Assembly (NCBI GenBank): GCA_947168395.1
Contig: CAMVLT010000004.1
Location: 62,001-126,000 of the forward strand
Direction: 5' to 3'
DNA length: 64,000 nt
Source: an uncultured Prevotellaceae bacterium
GTDB lineage: Bacteria > Bacteroidota > Bacteroidia > Bacteroidales > Bacteroidaceae
Under the pieces are notes generated by a model. The model was not told where the DNA came from. It saw nothing but the letters and a program-made list of their open reading frames with translations, and made no database searches. Below, piece by piece: positions 43,427 to 52,014 of this stretch. How positions within the stretch are numbered: position 1 is the first letter of the stretch; every line of letters begins with the position of its first letter. The position numbers and the translations under genes were made by a program.

Positions 43427-44896
43427 TTATTTGCGATTCTTCCACATGGCGGTCATGTCCTCCAGCGTCTTGCCTTTCGTCTCAGGCACTAAGCGCCAGA
43501 CGAAGAGGGCGGCGATGATGCAGATGATGCCGTAGAGGCCGTAGGTGAACCAGTGACCGAAATCATCGCCCTCGCTGAGGTGCATGTTGAACATGGGCAC
43601 GAACGAAGAACTGACGATAAAGTTGAAGATCCACTGGAAGGCAACGGCGATGGCAACAGCACCACCACGGATGGTATTGGGGAATATCTCGGCGATGAGC
43701 ACCCATGTGATGGGACCCCACGAGAACATGAATGAGGCAGAGTAAACCAGCAATGAAGCGGCTGTCACCAATGCCAGGCTGTCATTGCCGAAGGTAACTG
43801 CCACACCGAAGGCACCAAGAGCCATACCCAGAGAACCAGAGATGAGCAGAGGCTTGCGTCCCCACTTCTCAACTGTAAATACAGCTACAAGTGTAAACGT
43901 GATATTGATAATACCCATGAATACCGTTAACATCATGGGGTCGTCCATACCCATATCGCCGAAGATACGCGGAGCATAGTACAGCACGGCGTTGATGCCC
44001 ACAGCCTGCTGGAACACTGACAGCATGATACCCACGAAGATACATACGAAACCGTAGGTCATCAGTTTCTCGGTCTTCACGACCATCGTGTCCTTGATGT
44101 CCTGCAGAATCTGAGCGGCCTTCGTCGAACCGTTAATCTTCGACAGGATGCCGAGAGCCTTCTGGTCCTGATTGATACTGACGAGGTAACGCGGTGTCTC
44201 TGGAACGAAGCAGATGAGCAGGGCGAAGAGTCCAGCGGGAACGGCCTCAGAACCGAACATATAGCGCCAACCGGTAGTCACCGTCCATTGTGCAGCGGGG
44301 TTGATGGCAGCAATGCCCTTACCCATCTCCTCGACGAGCGGCTGGATGTGGTCGCCCAGGATGAAGAAGTTGACGAAGTAGACCACCAGCTGACCGAAGA
44401 TAATGGCGAACTGGTTCCATGATACGAGCATACCACGGATATTCGAGGGAGCCACCTCGCCGATGTACATCGGGCAGATGGCAGATGCCAGACCTACGCC
44501 GATACCACCGATGACACGGTAAAAGTTGAACATGATGAGCAGCGAGTAGGTGGGCTGGCCGTATTCAAAGAACATGAACTCAGGATCCATCGAGCCTAAG
44601 GCTGAGACAAAGAACAACAAACCTGCAATAATCAGCGACTTCTTACGTCCGAGGTTCGTGGCTAAGAAACCCGACAGAGCCGAACCGATGATACAGCCTA
44701 TCAGAGCGCTGGCAGAAGTGAAGCCGTGCCAACCGTCGGTGTAGGCAAAATCCTTGGCCTCCATGAAGAAAGCTTGCAGGCCCTTCTCTGCACCTGAGAT
44801 GACGGCGGTATCGTAACCGAACAGCAGTCCGCCCAGTACGGCCACCATCACAATACTTATGAGGTAGCTCTTGCTACCGTTTTCTGTCTGTGCCAT
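43427..44896 (-). CDS. MFS sugar porter (AraE/XylE-like proton symporter)
   Basis: 489 residues from ATG at 44896; the TTG at 44905 lies in the tandem repeat. Twelve membrane helices with the sugar-porter signatures: GYDTAVISGAEKGLQ (about 25-39), the loop motif LGRKKSL, RVIGGIGVGLASAICPMYIGE (cut at about 131-151), PETPRYL (about 228-234), and the C-terminal VPETKGKTLED (about 471-481). It should import a pentose or hexose with protons. Together with the SSS symporter this operon has two inner-membrane uptake routes. It starts 38 nt after galM. Confidence 0.94.
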   Translation of the reverse strand: MAQTENGSKSYLISIVMVAVLGGLLFGYDTAVISGAEKGLQAFFMEAKDFAYTDGWHGFTSASALIGCIIGSALSGFLATNLGRKKSLIIAGLLFFVSALGSMDPEFMFFEYGQPTYSLLIMFNFYRVIGGIGVGLASAICPMYIGEVAPSNIRGMLVSWNQFAIIFGQLVVYFVNFFILGDHIQPLVEEMGKGIAAINPAAQWTVTTGWRYMFGSEAVPAGLFALLICFVPETPRYLVSINQDQKALGILSKINGSTKAAQILQDIKDTMVVKTEKLMTYGFVCIFVGIMLSVFQQAVGINAVLYYAPRIFGDMGMDDPMMLTVFMGIINITFTLVAVFTVEKWGRKPLLISGSLGMALGAFGVAVTFGNDSLALVTAASLLVYSASFMFSWGPITWVLIAEIFPNTIRGGAVAIAVAFQWIFNFIVSSSFVPMFNMHLSEGDDFGHWFTYGLYGIICIIAALFVWRLVPETKGKTLEDMTAMWKNRK

Positions 44897-44937
44897 AATT
44901 GTCAATTATCAATTATCAATTCTCAATTGTCAATTAC
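44897..44937 (-). repeat. Short tandem repeat (CAATTAT/CAATTGT units)
   Basis: Five or six seven-base units of TCAATTA/TCAATTG/TCAATTC (plus strand) fill the gap between galM and the MFS gene and reach the galM stop. It is the same unit family as at 38620-38654. Confidence 0.8.
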
Positions 44938-46121
44938 TTCGTCGAGAATTTATAGGCTGCATGGCTGAAATACTTCTCGCCAGGGTTGAGCACGGGACTT
45001 GCCCAATCAGCGTGGTTGGGGCTGTCGGGATATTTCTGGCTCTCTAAGCAGATGCTGACGTGCTGGGGATACTTCTTGCCAAGCTTACGCACGATATTCT
45101 CTTCACCGCCTACTCCCTGGAAGTTGCCGCTGTAGACCTGAACGCCCGGCTCGTTGGTGTACATCTCCATGAAGATGCCCGACTTGGGGCTGTAAAGGCT
45201 TGCGCAGACCTGGGTGTCGTCGCCCTTGGTGTTCAGGCACCAGTTGTGGTCATATCCGTGAGCGTTCTTAACCTGGTAGTATTCCGACTTGATGGAGTCA
45301 CCCACAGCATGCGGGGTGCGGAAGTCCATAGGTGTACCCTCTACAGGCAGTATCTTACCAGTAGGCATATAGCTGAAGTCTGCTTCGGTGAAGTTGTCGG
45401 CATTGACGTAGAGCACTTGGTCGTAACCGGGATTTTCCAGGTCGCCGCTCAGGTTGTAGTAGTTGTGATTGGTCTGGTTGATGATGGTGGGCTTGTCGGT
45501 TGTTGCCTCCCATGTGATGTCCAGCGTGTTGTCATCTGTAATCTTGTAGGTGGTGATGGCTGTTACGGTTCCGGGGAATCCGTTCTCACCGTCCTCGGCA
45601 ACGATGGTAAGCTTTAACGTTTTGTCGTCAACTTGCTCAGCATCATACACTTTATTCATCCAGCCAGTGGCACCGCCACCATGCAGGCTGTGAATACGGG
45701 TGTCGCCCTCATGCGGGTCGTTCTGTCGCAGCTGGTATGTCACACCGTTGAGTGTGAACTTGCCGTCGCAAATGCGGTTGGCATAGCGGCCAACGCTGGA
45801 ACCGTAGTCGGTGGGCGAGTTCAGTGTGTCGGCATATTGGGCAATGTTGTCGAAGCCCAGCACTACGTCAGTAGGCTTGCCGTCCTTGTCGGGAACAACG
45901 AGCGACACCACGCGGCCACCATAGTTGGTGATGCACACCTCCATGCCGTTCTGGTTCTTCAGCGTGTAGAGCTTCACTGGCTTGTCTTGGAGAGTTGTGT
46001 CAAACTTGGCAGGGTCGAGACCCGATACCGTGAGTTGCGGATTTTGCTGTCCGCCAGCGCAGGCCGTGAACATTGCTACAGCAACGCCCATGCCTAAAAT
46101 ACTGCCTTTAAGGTTTTTCAT
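44934..46121 (-). CDS. galM: Aldose 1-epimerase, predicted lipoprotein
   Basis: 395 residues. The N-terminal signal has a lipobox-like FTAC (Cys21, then AGGQQ), so the enzyme is exported and lipid-anchored, unlike cytoplasmic GalM of E. coli. The mutarotase domain begins near residue 45: NYGGRVVSLVVPDKDG (about 66-81), GRYANRICDGKF (Arg), HSLHGGG (catalytic His, about 148-154), NQTNHNYYNLSG (second His), YDHNWCLN (about 285-292) and LESQKYPDSPNH (catalytic Glu region). It interconverts alpha and beta sugar anomers before uptake. It is first gene of the arabinose operon. Confidence 0.93.
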   Translation of the reverse strand: MKNLKGSILGMGVAVAMFTACAGGQQNPQLTVSGLDPAKFDTTLQDKPVKLYTLKNQNGMEVCITNYGGRVVSLVVPDKDGKPTDVVLGFDNIAQYADTLNSPTDYGSSVGRYANRICDGKFTLNGVTYQLRQNDPHEGDTRIHSLHGGGATGWMNKVYDAEQVDDKTLKLTIVAEDGENGFPGTVTAITTYKITDDNTLDITWEATTDKPTIINQTNHNYYNLSGDLENPGYDQVLYVNADNFTEADFSYMPTGKILPVEGTPMDFRTPHAVGDSIKSEYYQVKNAHGYDHNWCLNTKGDDTQVCASLYSPKSGIFMEMYTNEPGVQVYSGNFQGVGGEENIVRKLGKKYPQHVSICLESQKYPDSPNHADWASPVLNPGEKYFSHAAYKFSTK

Positions 46122-46168
46122 TGTAATTGGTTTTTAGTTTAATTATACTGTATTACTGAATTTGGGTG

Positions 46169-46197
46169 TAAAATTACTACTTTTATTTGAATCTACA
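46169..46197 (-). promoter_or_regulatory. Candidate promoter of the arabinose operon
   Basis: On the minus strand TTG (46197-46195), 18-nt spacer, TAATTTTA (46176-46169), one mismatch from TAnnTTTG. Just downstream is a TACTG-TAT-TACTG direct repeat (46146-46158 on the plus strand) that could be part of a regulator site; this is a guess. Confidence 0.45.
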
Positions 46198-46217
46198 ATA
46201 AAAAAACACAAAAAAAT

Positions 46218-46250
46218 AAGCGGTAAGGTGTGGATTTTACACCCTACCGC
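46218..46250 (-). terminator. rpsA intrinsic terminator
   Basis: GCGGTA.GGTGT (46220-46230) pairs with ACACC.TACCGC (46240-46250). On the minus strand the stem is followed by TTATTTTTTTG. It ends the rpsA transcript before the arabinose operon. Confidence 0.85.
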
Positions 46251-46276
46251 CGTTATTTAACGAATTTTATCGATTT

Positions 46277-48061
46277 TTATTCGCCTTTTTCCATCTTTGC
46301 TTTCAGCTCAGCGAGCACGTCAATGTCGCCCAGCGTGGTGCTGGCAGCAACGTTCTCAATCTTCGGACTGTCGTCCTTCTTGGCGGCACGAGGAGCCTTC
46401 TTGGCAGCTGCCTTCTTCTCTTCGCGAGCAGAATCCTCAAAGGTACGGCTGTGAGAGAGGATGATGCGCTTGCTGTCCTTGTTGAACTCGATGACCTTGA
46501 AGGGCAGTTCCTCACCCTGCTGAGCCTGAGTACCGTCTTCCTTTACGAGGTGCTTCGGAGTAGCAAAGCCTTCCACGTTCTCGTCAAGTGTAATCACAGC
46601 ACCCTTTTCCAGCAGCTCGGCAATCTTACCGGTGTGGATAGAGCCAACGGTGTACTTCTCTTCGAATACATCCCAAGGATTGTCCTCCAACTGCTTGTGG
46701 CCGAGGCTCAAGCGGCGGTTCTCCTTGTCGATGTCGAGTACGACAACGTCGATGGGAGCACCTACCTGAGTGAACTCTGAAGGATGCTTCACCTTCTTGG
46801 TCCAGCTGAGGTCGCTGATGTGAATCAGACCGTCAACACCTTCCTCCAACTCAACGAATACACCGAAGTTGGTGAAGTTGCGGACCTTGGCATTGTGCTT
46901 AGAACCAACAGGATACTTCGTCTCGATAGCCTCCCAGGGATCTTCCTTCAGCTGCTTGATGCCGAGAGACATCTTGCGCTCGTCGCGGTCGAGGGTCAGG
47001 ATGACGGCCTCTACCTCATCGCCTACCTTCAGGAACTCCTGAGCAGAACGCAGGTGCTGGCTCCAAGACATCTCACTGACGTGAATCAGACCCTCAACAC
47101 CGGGCTGAATCTCAACGAATGCACCGTAGTCGGCAATCACGACTACCTTGCCCTTCACGTGGTCACCAACCTTGAGATCAGCATCCAGAGCATCCCAAGG
47201 ATGCGGAGTGAGCTGCTTCAGACCGAGTGCGATACGCTTCTTCTCATCGTCGAAGTCGAGGATGACGACGTTGATTTTCTGGTCGAGCTCGACAACCTTC
47301 TTCGGGTCGTCCACGCGGCCCCAGCTGAGGTCAGTGATGTGGATGAGTCCGTCAACACCGCCCAGGTCAACGAATACACCGTAAGAAGTGATGTTCTTGA
47401 CGGTACCTTCGAGGATCTGACCTTTTTCGAGCTTGCCGATGATTTCCTTCTTCTGAGCCTCCAGCTCGGCCTCGATGAGAGCCTTGTGAGAGACAACAAC
47501 GTTGCGGAACTCCTGATTGATCTTCACAATCTTGAACTCCATGGTCTTGCCTACGAACTGGTCGTAGTCGCGTATGGGGTGAACGTCGATTTGCGAACCG
47601 GGCAGGAATGCCTCGATGCCGAATACGTCGACAATCATACCGCCCTTCGTGCGGCACTTGATGTAGCCCTGTACGACCTCCTCGGCCTCAAGAGCTGCGT
47701 TGACGCGATCCCAAGCCTTGCTCAGGCGGGCCTTCTTGTGCGACAGGATGAGCTGGCCTTTCTTGTCCTCAGCGCTCTCCACATAGACCTCTACGGTGTC
47801 ACCAATCTTCAGGGCGGGGTTGTAGCGGAATTCTGAGGCAGGGATGATGCCGTCGCTCTTGTAACCGATGTTGACAACAACTTCCTTTTTGTCAACCGAG
47901 ATGACCTTACCGTCAACTACCTGATGGTCGGCTACTTTGTTAAGGGTTTCATCGTAGGCCTTGTCAAGCTCTTCCTTGCTGACGTTCGCTACGGTGCCAT
48001 TCTCAAACTCGTCCCAGTTGAACTCGTCGAGCGGCTTAACGTTCTTTGTTAATTCTGACAT
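46277..48061 (-). CDS. rpsA: 30S ribosomal protein S1
   Basis: 594 residues with six S1 RNA-binding domains beginning near residues 48, 129, 215, 300, 387 and 474; the middle four have the strong form G-V-F-V-E-L..G-L-I-H-I-S-D-L-S-W. A Lys/Ala-rich tail and an acidic C-terminus follow (about 555-594). S1 binds mRNA and helps the 30S subunit initiate, which matters in a phylum where Shine-Dalgarno sites are mostly absent. It has its own upstream region of about 140 nt with a hairpin (possible autoregulation), and a terminator after its stop. Transcribed alone. Confidence 0.96.
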   Translation of the reverse strand: MSELTKNVKPLDEFNWDEFENGTVANVSKEELDKAYDETLNKVADHQVVDGKVISVDKKEVVVNIGYKSDGIIPASEFRYNPALKIGDTVEVYVESAEDKKGQLILSHKKARLSKAWDRVNAALEAEEVVQGYIKCRTKGGMIVDVFGIEAFLPGSQIDVHPIRDYDQFVGKTMEFKIVKINQEFRNVVVSHKALIEAELEAQKKEIIGKLEKGQILEGTVKNITSYGVFVDLGGVDGLIHITDLSWGRVDDPKKVVELDQKINVVILDFDDEKKRIALGLKQLTPHPWDALDADLKVGDHVKGKVVVIADYGAFVEIQPGVEGLIHVSEMSWSQHLRSAQEFLKVGDEVEAVILTLDRDERKMSLGIKQLKEDPWEAIETKYPVGSKHNAKVRNFTNFGVFVELEEGVDGLIHISDLSWTKKVKHPSEFTQVGAPIDVVVLDIDKENRRLSLGHKQLEDNPWDVFEEKYTVGSIHTGKIAELLEKGAVITLDENVEGFATPKHLVKEDGTQAQQGEELPFKVIEFNKDSKRIILSHSRTFEDSAREEKKAAAKKAPRAAKKDDSPKIENVAASTTLGDIDVLAELKAKMEKGE

Positions 48062-48073
48062 AATTTGTTTTCT

Positions 48074-48094
48074 TTTGCCCCTTCTCTCGAAGAG
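48074..48094 (-). promoter_or_regulatory. Hairpin in the rpsA leader
   Basis: On the minus strand GCCCTCTTCGAGAGAAGGGGC, a stem with a short loop, 13 nt before the start codon. S1 genes are often autoregulated through leader structure; here it is only a candidate. Confidence 0.35.
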
Positions 48095-48201
48095 GGCATT
48101 GACCGGGACAGACGTTTACCAGGTCGATTTTAGTTGGTTAATAATGTATAGGGGCAGCGTCTGTTCTAACTCCTATCTGCCCGTTTTGGGCAAAGTGGCT
48201 G

Positions 48202-48209
48202 CAAAGATA
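48202..48209 (-). promoter_or_regulatory. -7 promoter box for rpsA
   Basis: The minus strand reads TATCTTTG about 140 nt before the rpsA start. No TTTG is found at the usual 19-21 nt distance. Confidence 0.5.
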
Positions 48210-48224
48210 CTGATTTTCAGCGAC

Positions 48225-48262
48225 AAAAACGTGCTGGCAATATCAAAAGCCAGCATATTTAC
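48225..48262 (-). terminator. pyrF operon terminator
   Basis: On the minus strand TGCTGGC (48255-48249), a 10-nt loop, GCCAGCA (48238-48232), then CGTTTTTG. It lies just after pyrF and before the rpsA promoter box. Confidence 0.75.
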
Positions 48263-48268
48263 GTTTAT

Positions 48269-49090
48269 TTAACAGTTATGCAGCTCGGCAGCCATTTCTT
48301 GTTGCAGTTCGCTGGCTTTCTCGGCAGCTGCTTTAGAGAAGTCCTCACCATTGGAGGCGTAGATGATGCCCCGGCTGGAGTTTACAAGCAGTCCGCAGTC
48401 TTTTATCATGCCGTACTTGCATACTTCGTGAAGGCTGCCACCTTGGGCACCGACACCGGGAACCAGCAGAAAATGGGTTGGGGCAAGGCGACGTATGTCC
48501 TCGAACATCTGTCCCTGCGTGGCTCCGACTACGTACATCATCTGCTGGTCGTTAGCCCACTGCTGGCTTCTTCTCAGCACTTTCTCGAACAGACGTTCGC
48601 CGTCGGGCGATTCCGTCAGTTGGAAGTCGTGGCTGCCCTTGTTGCTGGTCAGTGCCAACAGGATGACCCACTTGCCCTCGTAGCCGAGGAACGGTGTCAC
48701 CGAGTCTTCGCCCATGTAGGGAGCTACGGTCAGTGAGTCCACGTCATACTCTTCAAAGAAAGTACGTGCGTACATAGCCGACGTGTTGCCAATATCACCA
48801 CGCTTGGCATCGGCAATGATGAAGTGCTGCGGATAGTTCTGTTTCAGGTACTTGATGGTCTTCTCGAAGGCCATGAGTCCTTTCACGCCGAAAGCCTCGT
48901 AGAATGCGAGGTTGGGCTTGTACGATACGCAGTAGGGTGCGGTGGCATCGATGATGGCTTTGTTGAAGGCAAAGATGGGGTCTTCCTCCTTCAGCAGGTG
49001 CTGTGGAATCTTCTTCAGGTCGGTGTCGAGACCTACGCAGAGAAACGATTGTTTCTCGCGGATTTGCTGTATGAGTTCTTGTCTTGTCAT
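48269..49090 (-). CDS. pyrF: Orotidine-5'-phosphate decarboxylase (type 2)
   Basis: 273 residues. It makes UMP from OMP, the last step of pyrimidine synthesis. [12 protein letters not shown] (about 18-29), [24 protein letters not shown] (cut at about 44-67, with the substrate Lys), and the catalytic [17 protein letters not shown] (Asp-Ala-Lys-Arg-x-Asp, about 92-108) are intact. [11 protein letters not shown] (about 205-215) binds the phosphate. The length and the Asn-Thr after GDIG mark the longer type 2 enzymes. It is the last gene of the minus-strand run and overlaps prfA by 4 bp. Confidence 0.96.
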   Translation of the reverse strand: MTRQELIQQIREKQSFLCVGLDTDLKKIPQHLLKEEDPIFAFNKAIIDATAPYCVSYKPNLAFYEAFGVKGLMAFEKTIKYLKQNYPQHFIIADAKRGDIGNTSAMYARTFFEEYDVDSLTVAPYMGEDSVTPFLGYEGKWVILLALTSNKGSHDFQLTESPDGERLFEKVLRRSQQWANDQQMMYVVGATQGQMFEDIRRLAPTHFLLVPGVGAQGGSLHEVCKYGMIKDCGLLVNSSRGIIYASNGEDFSKAAAEKASELQQEMAAELHNC

Positions 49091-50202
49091 AATTCTGATT
49101 CTTTCATTCGTTCTGCATTCTCGGCTACGGTCAATGCATCAATCATGGGCTGGATGTCGCCACCGAGGAAACCTTGCAGGTCGTGGGTGGTGTAGCCTAT
49201 GCGGTGGTCGGTGACGCGGCCTTGAGGGAAGTTGTAAGTACGGATTTTGGCCGAGCGGTCGCCGGTAGATACTAACGACTTACGCCGCGAGGCAATGTCG
49301 TCCATGTACTTCTGGTGCTCCTTATCATATATAAAGGTATACAGGCGCGAGAGCGCACGTTCCTTGTTTTTAGGTTGGTCGCGGGTCTCGGTACACTCGA
49401 TGAGTATCTCCTCGGTCTCGCCCGTGTTGGGGTTCTTCCACATATAGCGCAGACGGACACCGGACTCTACCTTGTTGACGTTCTGACCGCCGGCACCACT
49501 GGAGCGGAACGTGTCCCACTTGATTTCGCCCTCATTGACGTGAACCTCAAACTTGTCGGCCTCGGGTAGTACGGCTACCGTAGCCGCCGAGGTGTGCATA
49601 CGTCCCTGGGTTTCGGTGACGGGGACTCGCTGTACACGGTGGACGCCCGACTCATATTTCAGCGTTCCATAGACATCGGCTCCGCTGACGGCAAAGTCAA
49701 TTTCCTTGTAACCGCCGACAGCACCTTCCGAGACGCTGGTGATGCTCAGCTGCCAACCCTTGGAGTCGCAGTAGCTCTTGTACATCTTGAACAGGTCGCC
49801 TGCAAAGAGACAAGCCTCGTCGCCACCTGTTCCGGCACGTATCTCCATCTGTACGTTCTTGGCATCTTCGGGGTCTTTCGGGATGAGGGCAATTTTTATT
49901 TCTTCCTCCAGCTTGGGCTGGAGTTCCTCGTTGACGGCCAGTTCCTCACGGGCCATCTCCTTCATCTCCGGGTCGTCCTCGTTGGCCAGTATGTCCTTGG
50001 CCTCCTTGATTCCGTTCAGACAGGCAATGTAGCGTTTGCGGGCATCCATGATGTCGCCCAGGTCCTTGTATTCTTTCGTCAGTTTCACAAAGCGGTTCTG
50101 GTCGGCAATCACGTCGGGGTCGGTAATCAGCGTGGACACCTCCTCGAAGCGTGCCTCCAGACCGTCGAGCTTTTGTAAAATACTATTGGTGGTTTCTGCC
50201 AT
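49087..50202 (-). CDS. prfA: Peptide chain release factor 1
   Basis: 371 residues from ATG at 50202. RF1 ends translation at UAA and UAG. The GGQ motif is in [17 protein letters not shown] (about 234-250). The tripeptide anticodon region (PVT, in [13 protein letters not shown], about 193-205) marks RF1 rather than RF2, which has SPF. The N-terminal helical domain 1 covers about 1-100. It starts 2 nt after the purM stop and overlaps pyrF by 4 bp. Confidence 0.97.
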   Translation of the reverse strand: MAETTNSILQKLDGLEARFEEVSTLITDPDVIADQNRFVKLTKEYKDLGDIMDARKRYIACLNGIKEAKDILANEDDPEMKEMAREELAVNEELQPKLEEEIKIALIPKDPEDAKNVQMEIRAGTGGDEACLFAGDLFKMYKSYCDSKGWQLSITSVSEGAVGGYKEIDFAVSGADVYGTLKYESGVHRVQRVPVTETQGRMHTSAATVAVLPEADKFEVHVNEGEIKWDTFRSSGAGGQNVNKVESGVRLRYMWKNPNTGETEEILIECTETRDQPKNKERALSRLYTFIYDKEHQKYMDDIASRRKSLVSTGDRSAKIRTYNFPQGRVTDHRIGYTTHDLQGFLGGDIQPMIDALTVAENAERMKESEL

Positions 50203-50204
50203 AT

Positions 50205-51395
50205 TCAATAGTCAAATGTTCCAAATTCTGATTTGATAGTGAGCGAGCGTGTACCTTCCTCGATGTGTCCTATCACTTGGGCATCGATATTGAACGACTT
50301 CGAGACGGCAATCACCTGCTCGGCAACCTCTGGGCGCACATAGATTTCCATGCGGTGGCCCATGTTGAACACCTGATACATCTCGCGCCAGTCGGTACCC
50401 GAGCACTCGTGGATGGCACGGAAGAGCGGGGGTACAGGGAACAGGTTGTCTTTCACCACGCGGCAGTTCTCATTCACGAAGTGCAGCACCTTGGTCTGTG
50501 CGCCGCCTGTGCAGTGTACCATACCATGAATCTCAGGACGCAGTTCGTCGAGCAGCCGTTTGATGACTGGGGCGTAGGTGCGGGTAGGGGAGAGCACCAG
50601 CTGCCCCATATCTGGTAGCTTTGTATGTTGACATGCCATGTCAACATACGGGACGGAGTCTGTCAGTTGATACTTTCCGCTATACACCAGTTCGTCGGGT
50701 ACGGCGTGGTCGAAGCTTTCGGGGTAACGCGCTGCCAGATACTTTGCAAACACGTCGTGGCGGGCACTGGTCAGACCATTGCTGCCCATACCACCGTTGT
50801 ACCGCTTCTCATACGTGGCCTGTCCTGTGGAGGAGAAACCTACAATGACATCGCCCGGCCGGATATTGGCATTGTCGATGACATCGCTGCGCTTCATGCG
50901 ACAGGTGACGGTGGAGTCGACGATGATGGTACGAACAAGGTCGCCCACGTCAGCTGTCTCACCACCGGTAGGATAGATGCCGATGCCCATATTGCGCAGT
51001 TCGCCGAGCAACTCGTCCGTACCGTTGATGATGGCTGAAATGACCTCACCGGGAATCAATAGCTTGTTGCGTCCGATGGTCGAGCTGACGAGAATATTGT
51101 CAACGGCGCCCACACAGAGCAGGTCGTCAGTGTTCATCACGATAGCGTCCTGAGCGATGCCCTTCCATACGCTGAGGTCACCCGTCTCTTTCCAGTACAT
51201 GTAAGCCAGGCTCGACTTCGTGCCGGCACCGTCGGCATGCATGATGTTGCAGTATTCCGGGTCGCCGCCTAAAATGTCGGGTATGATTTTGCAGAAGGCT
51301 TGCGGGTACAGGCCTTTGTCGATGTTCTTGATAGCGTTGTGAACATCCTCCTTGGCGGCACTTACGCCGCGCATCATATAACGGTTGTCTGCCAT
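50205..51395 (-). CDS. purM: Phosphoribosylformylglycinamidine cyclo-ligase (AIR synthase)
   Basis: 396 residues, longer than the roughly 345 of E. coli PurM but usual for the Bacteroidota form as I recall. It closes the imidazole ring of AIR with ATP. Conserved parts: HADGAGTKSSLAYMYWKETG (about 53-72), QDAIVMNTDDLLCVGA (about 83-98), GGETADVGDLVRT (about 144-156), GFSSTGQATYEKRYNGGMGSNG (cut at about 190-211), and the HCTGGAQTKVLHF loop. A 27-bp palindrome is embedded in codons for YVDMACQHT (50623-50649). It lies between lemA (3 nt) and prfA (2 nt). purC, another step of the same pathway, heads the run. Confidence 0.95.
   Translation of the reverse strand: MADNRYMMRGVSAAKEDVHNAIKNIDKGLYPQAFCKIIPDILGGDPEYCNIMHADGAGTKSSLAYMYWKETGDLSVWKGIAQDAIVMNTDDLLCVGAVDNILVSSTIGRNKLLIPGEVISAIINGTDELLGELRNMGIGIYPTGGETADVGDLVRTIIVDSTVTCRMKRSDVIDNANIRPGDVIVGFSSTGQATYEKRYNGGMGSNGLTSARHDVFAKYLAARYPESFDHAVPDELVYSGKYQLTDSVPYVDMACQHTKLPDMGQLVLSPTRTYAPVIKRLLDELRPEIHGMVHCTGGAQTKVLHFVNENCRVVKDNLFPVPPLFRAIHECSGTDWREMYQVFNMGHRMEIYVRPEVAEQVIAVSKSFNIDAQVIGHIEEGTRSLTIKSEFGTFDY
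50623..50649. repeat. 27-bp near-perfect palindrome inside purM
   Basis: GTATGTTGACATG, one central base, CATGTCAACATAC: 13-bp arms with no mismatch, inside coding sequence. It may be chance codon use, or a protein-binding site. Confidence 0.7.
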
Positions 51396-51398
51396 TCC

Positions 51399-51986
51399 TT
51401 AGAACTTTACTTTCGGAGCACTCTGGGCATCTGCGTCAGCTTCGAACTTGTCCATCTTGGCAAAGCCGAATACACCGGCGAGGATGTTCTTGGGGAACGA
51501 ACGGATGACGACGTTGTAGTTCTGCACAGCCGCATTGAACTTGTTGCGGGCCTCATTAATGCGGTTTTCGGTGCCTTCAAGTTGTACTTGAAGGTCGCGG
51601 AAGTTCTCGTTGGCTTTCAGTTCAGGATAGTTCTCACTGATGGCAATCAGTTTTCCTAAAGCAGAGCCGAGCTCACCCTGTGCCTTCTGGAATTCCTGAA
51701 GCTTCTCAGGTGTCAGATTGGTGGGGTCAAGGGTAATCTGCGTGGCCTTGGCGCGGGCGTTGACCACAGCCTCGAAGGTGCCCTGCTCGTGAGCGGCATA
51801 ACCCTTGACGGTCTCTACGAGGTTGGGAATGAGGTCGGCACGGCGCTGATAGGCCGACTGCACATTGGCGAGTGCTGTCGTGGCTGTCTCCTGTTCGCCA
51901 ACCATAGAGTTGTAAGCACTTGCAGCCCACATGGCTATAACCACCACTGCTGCGATAATTCCAATTGTTCCTTTTGTCAGTTTCAT
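51399..51986 (-). CDS. lemA: LemA family protein
   Basis: 195 residues. A single N-terminal membrane helix (about 7-25) is followed by a four-helix bundle outside the cytoplasm. The LemA core is clear: YNSMVGEQE, QRRADLIPNLVETVKGYAAHE (cut at about 47-67), the helix with ENYPELKANENF (about 119-130), and GTENRINEARNKFNAAVQNYN with IRSFPKN and GVFGF near the C-terminus. Function is unknown, but LemA and a TPM-domain protein often stand together as here (28 nt upstream). The last residues (SAPKVKF) are typical of the family. Confidence 0.93.
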   Translation of the reverse strand: MKLTKGTIGIIAAVVVIAMWAASAYNSMVGEQETATTALANVQSAYQRRADLIPNLVETVKGYAAHEQGTFEAVVNARAKATQITLDPTNLTPEKLQEFQKAQGELGSALGKLIAISENYPELKANENFRDLQVQLEGTENRINEARNKFNAAVQNYNVVIRSFPKNILAGVFGFAKMDKFEADADAQSAPKVKF

Positions 51987-52014
51987 AATCGTAATATTAT
52001 TAGTTGTTCAACGT

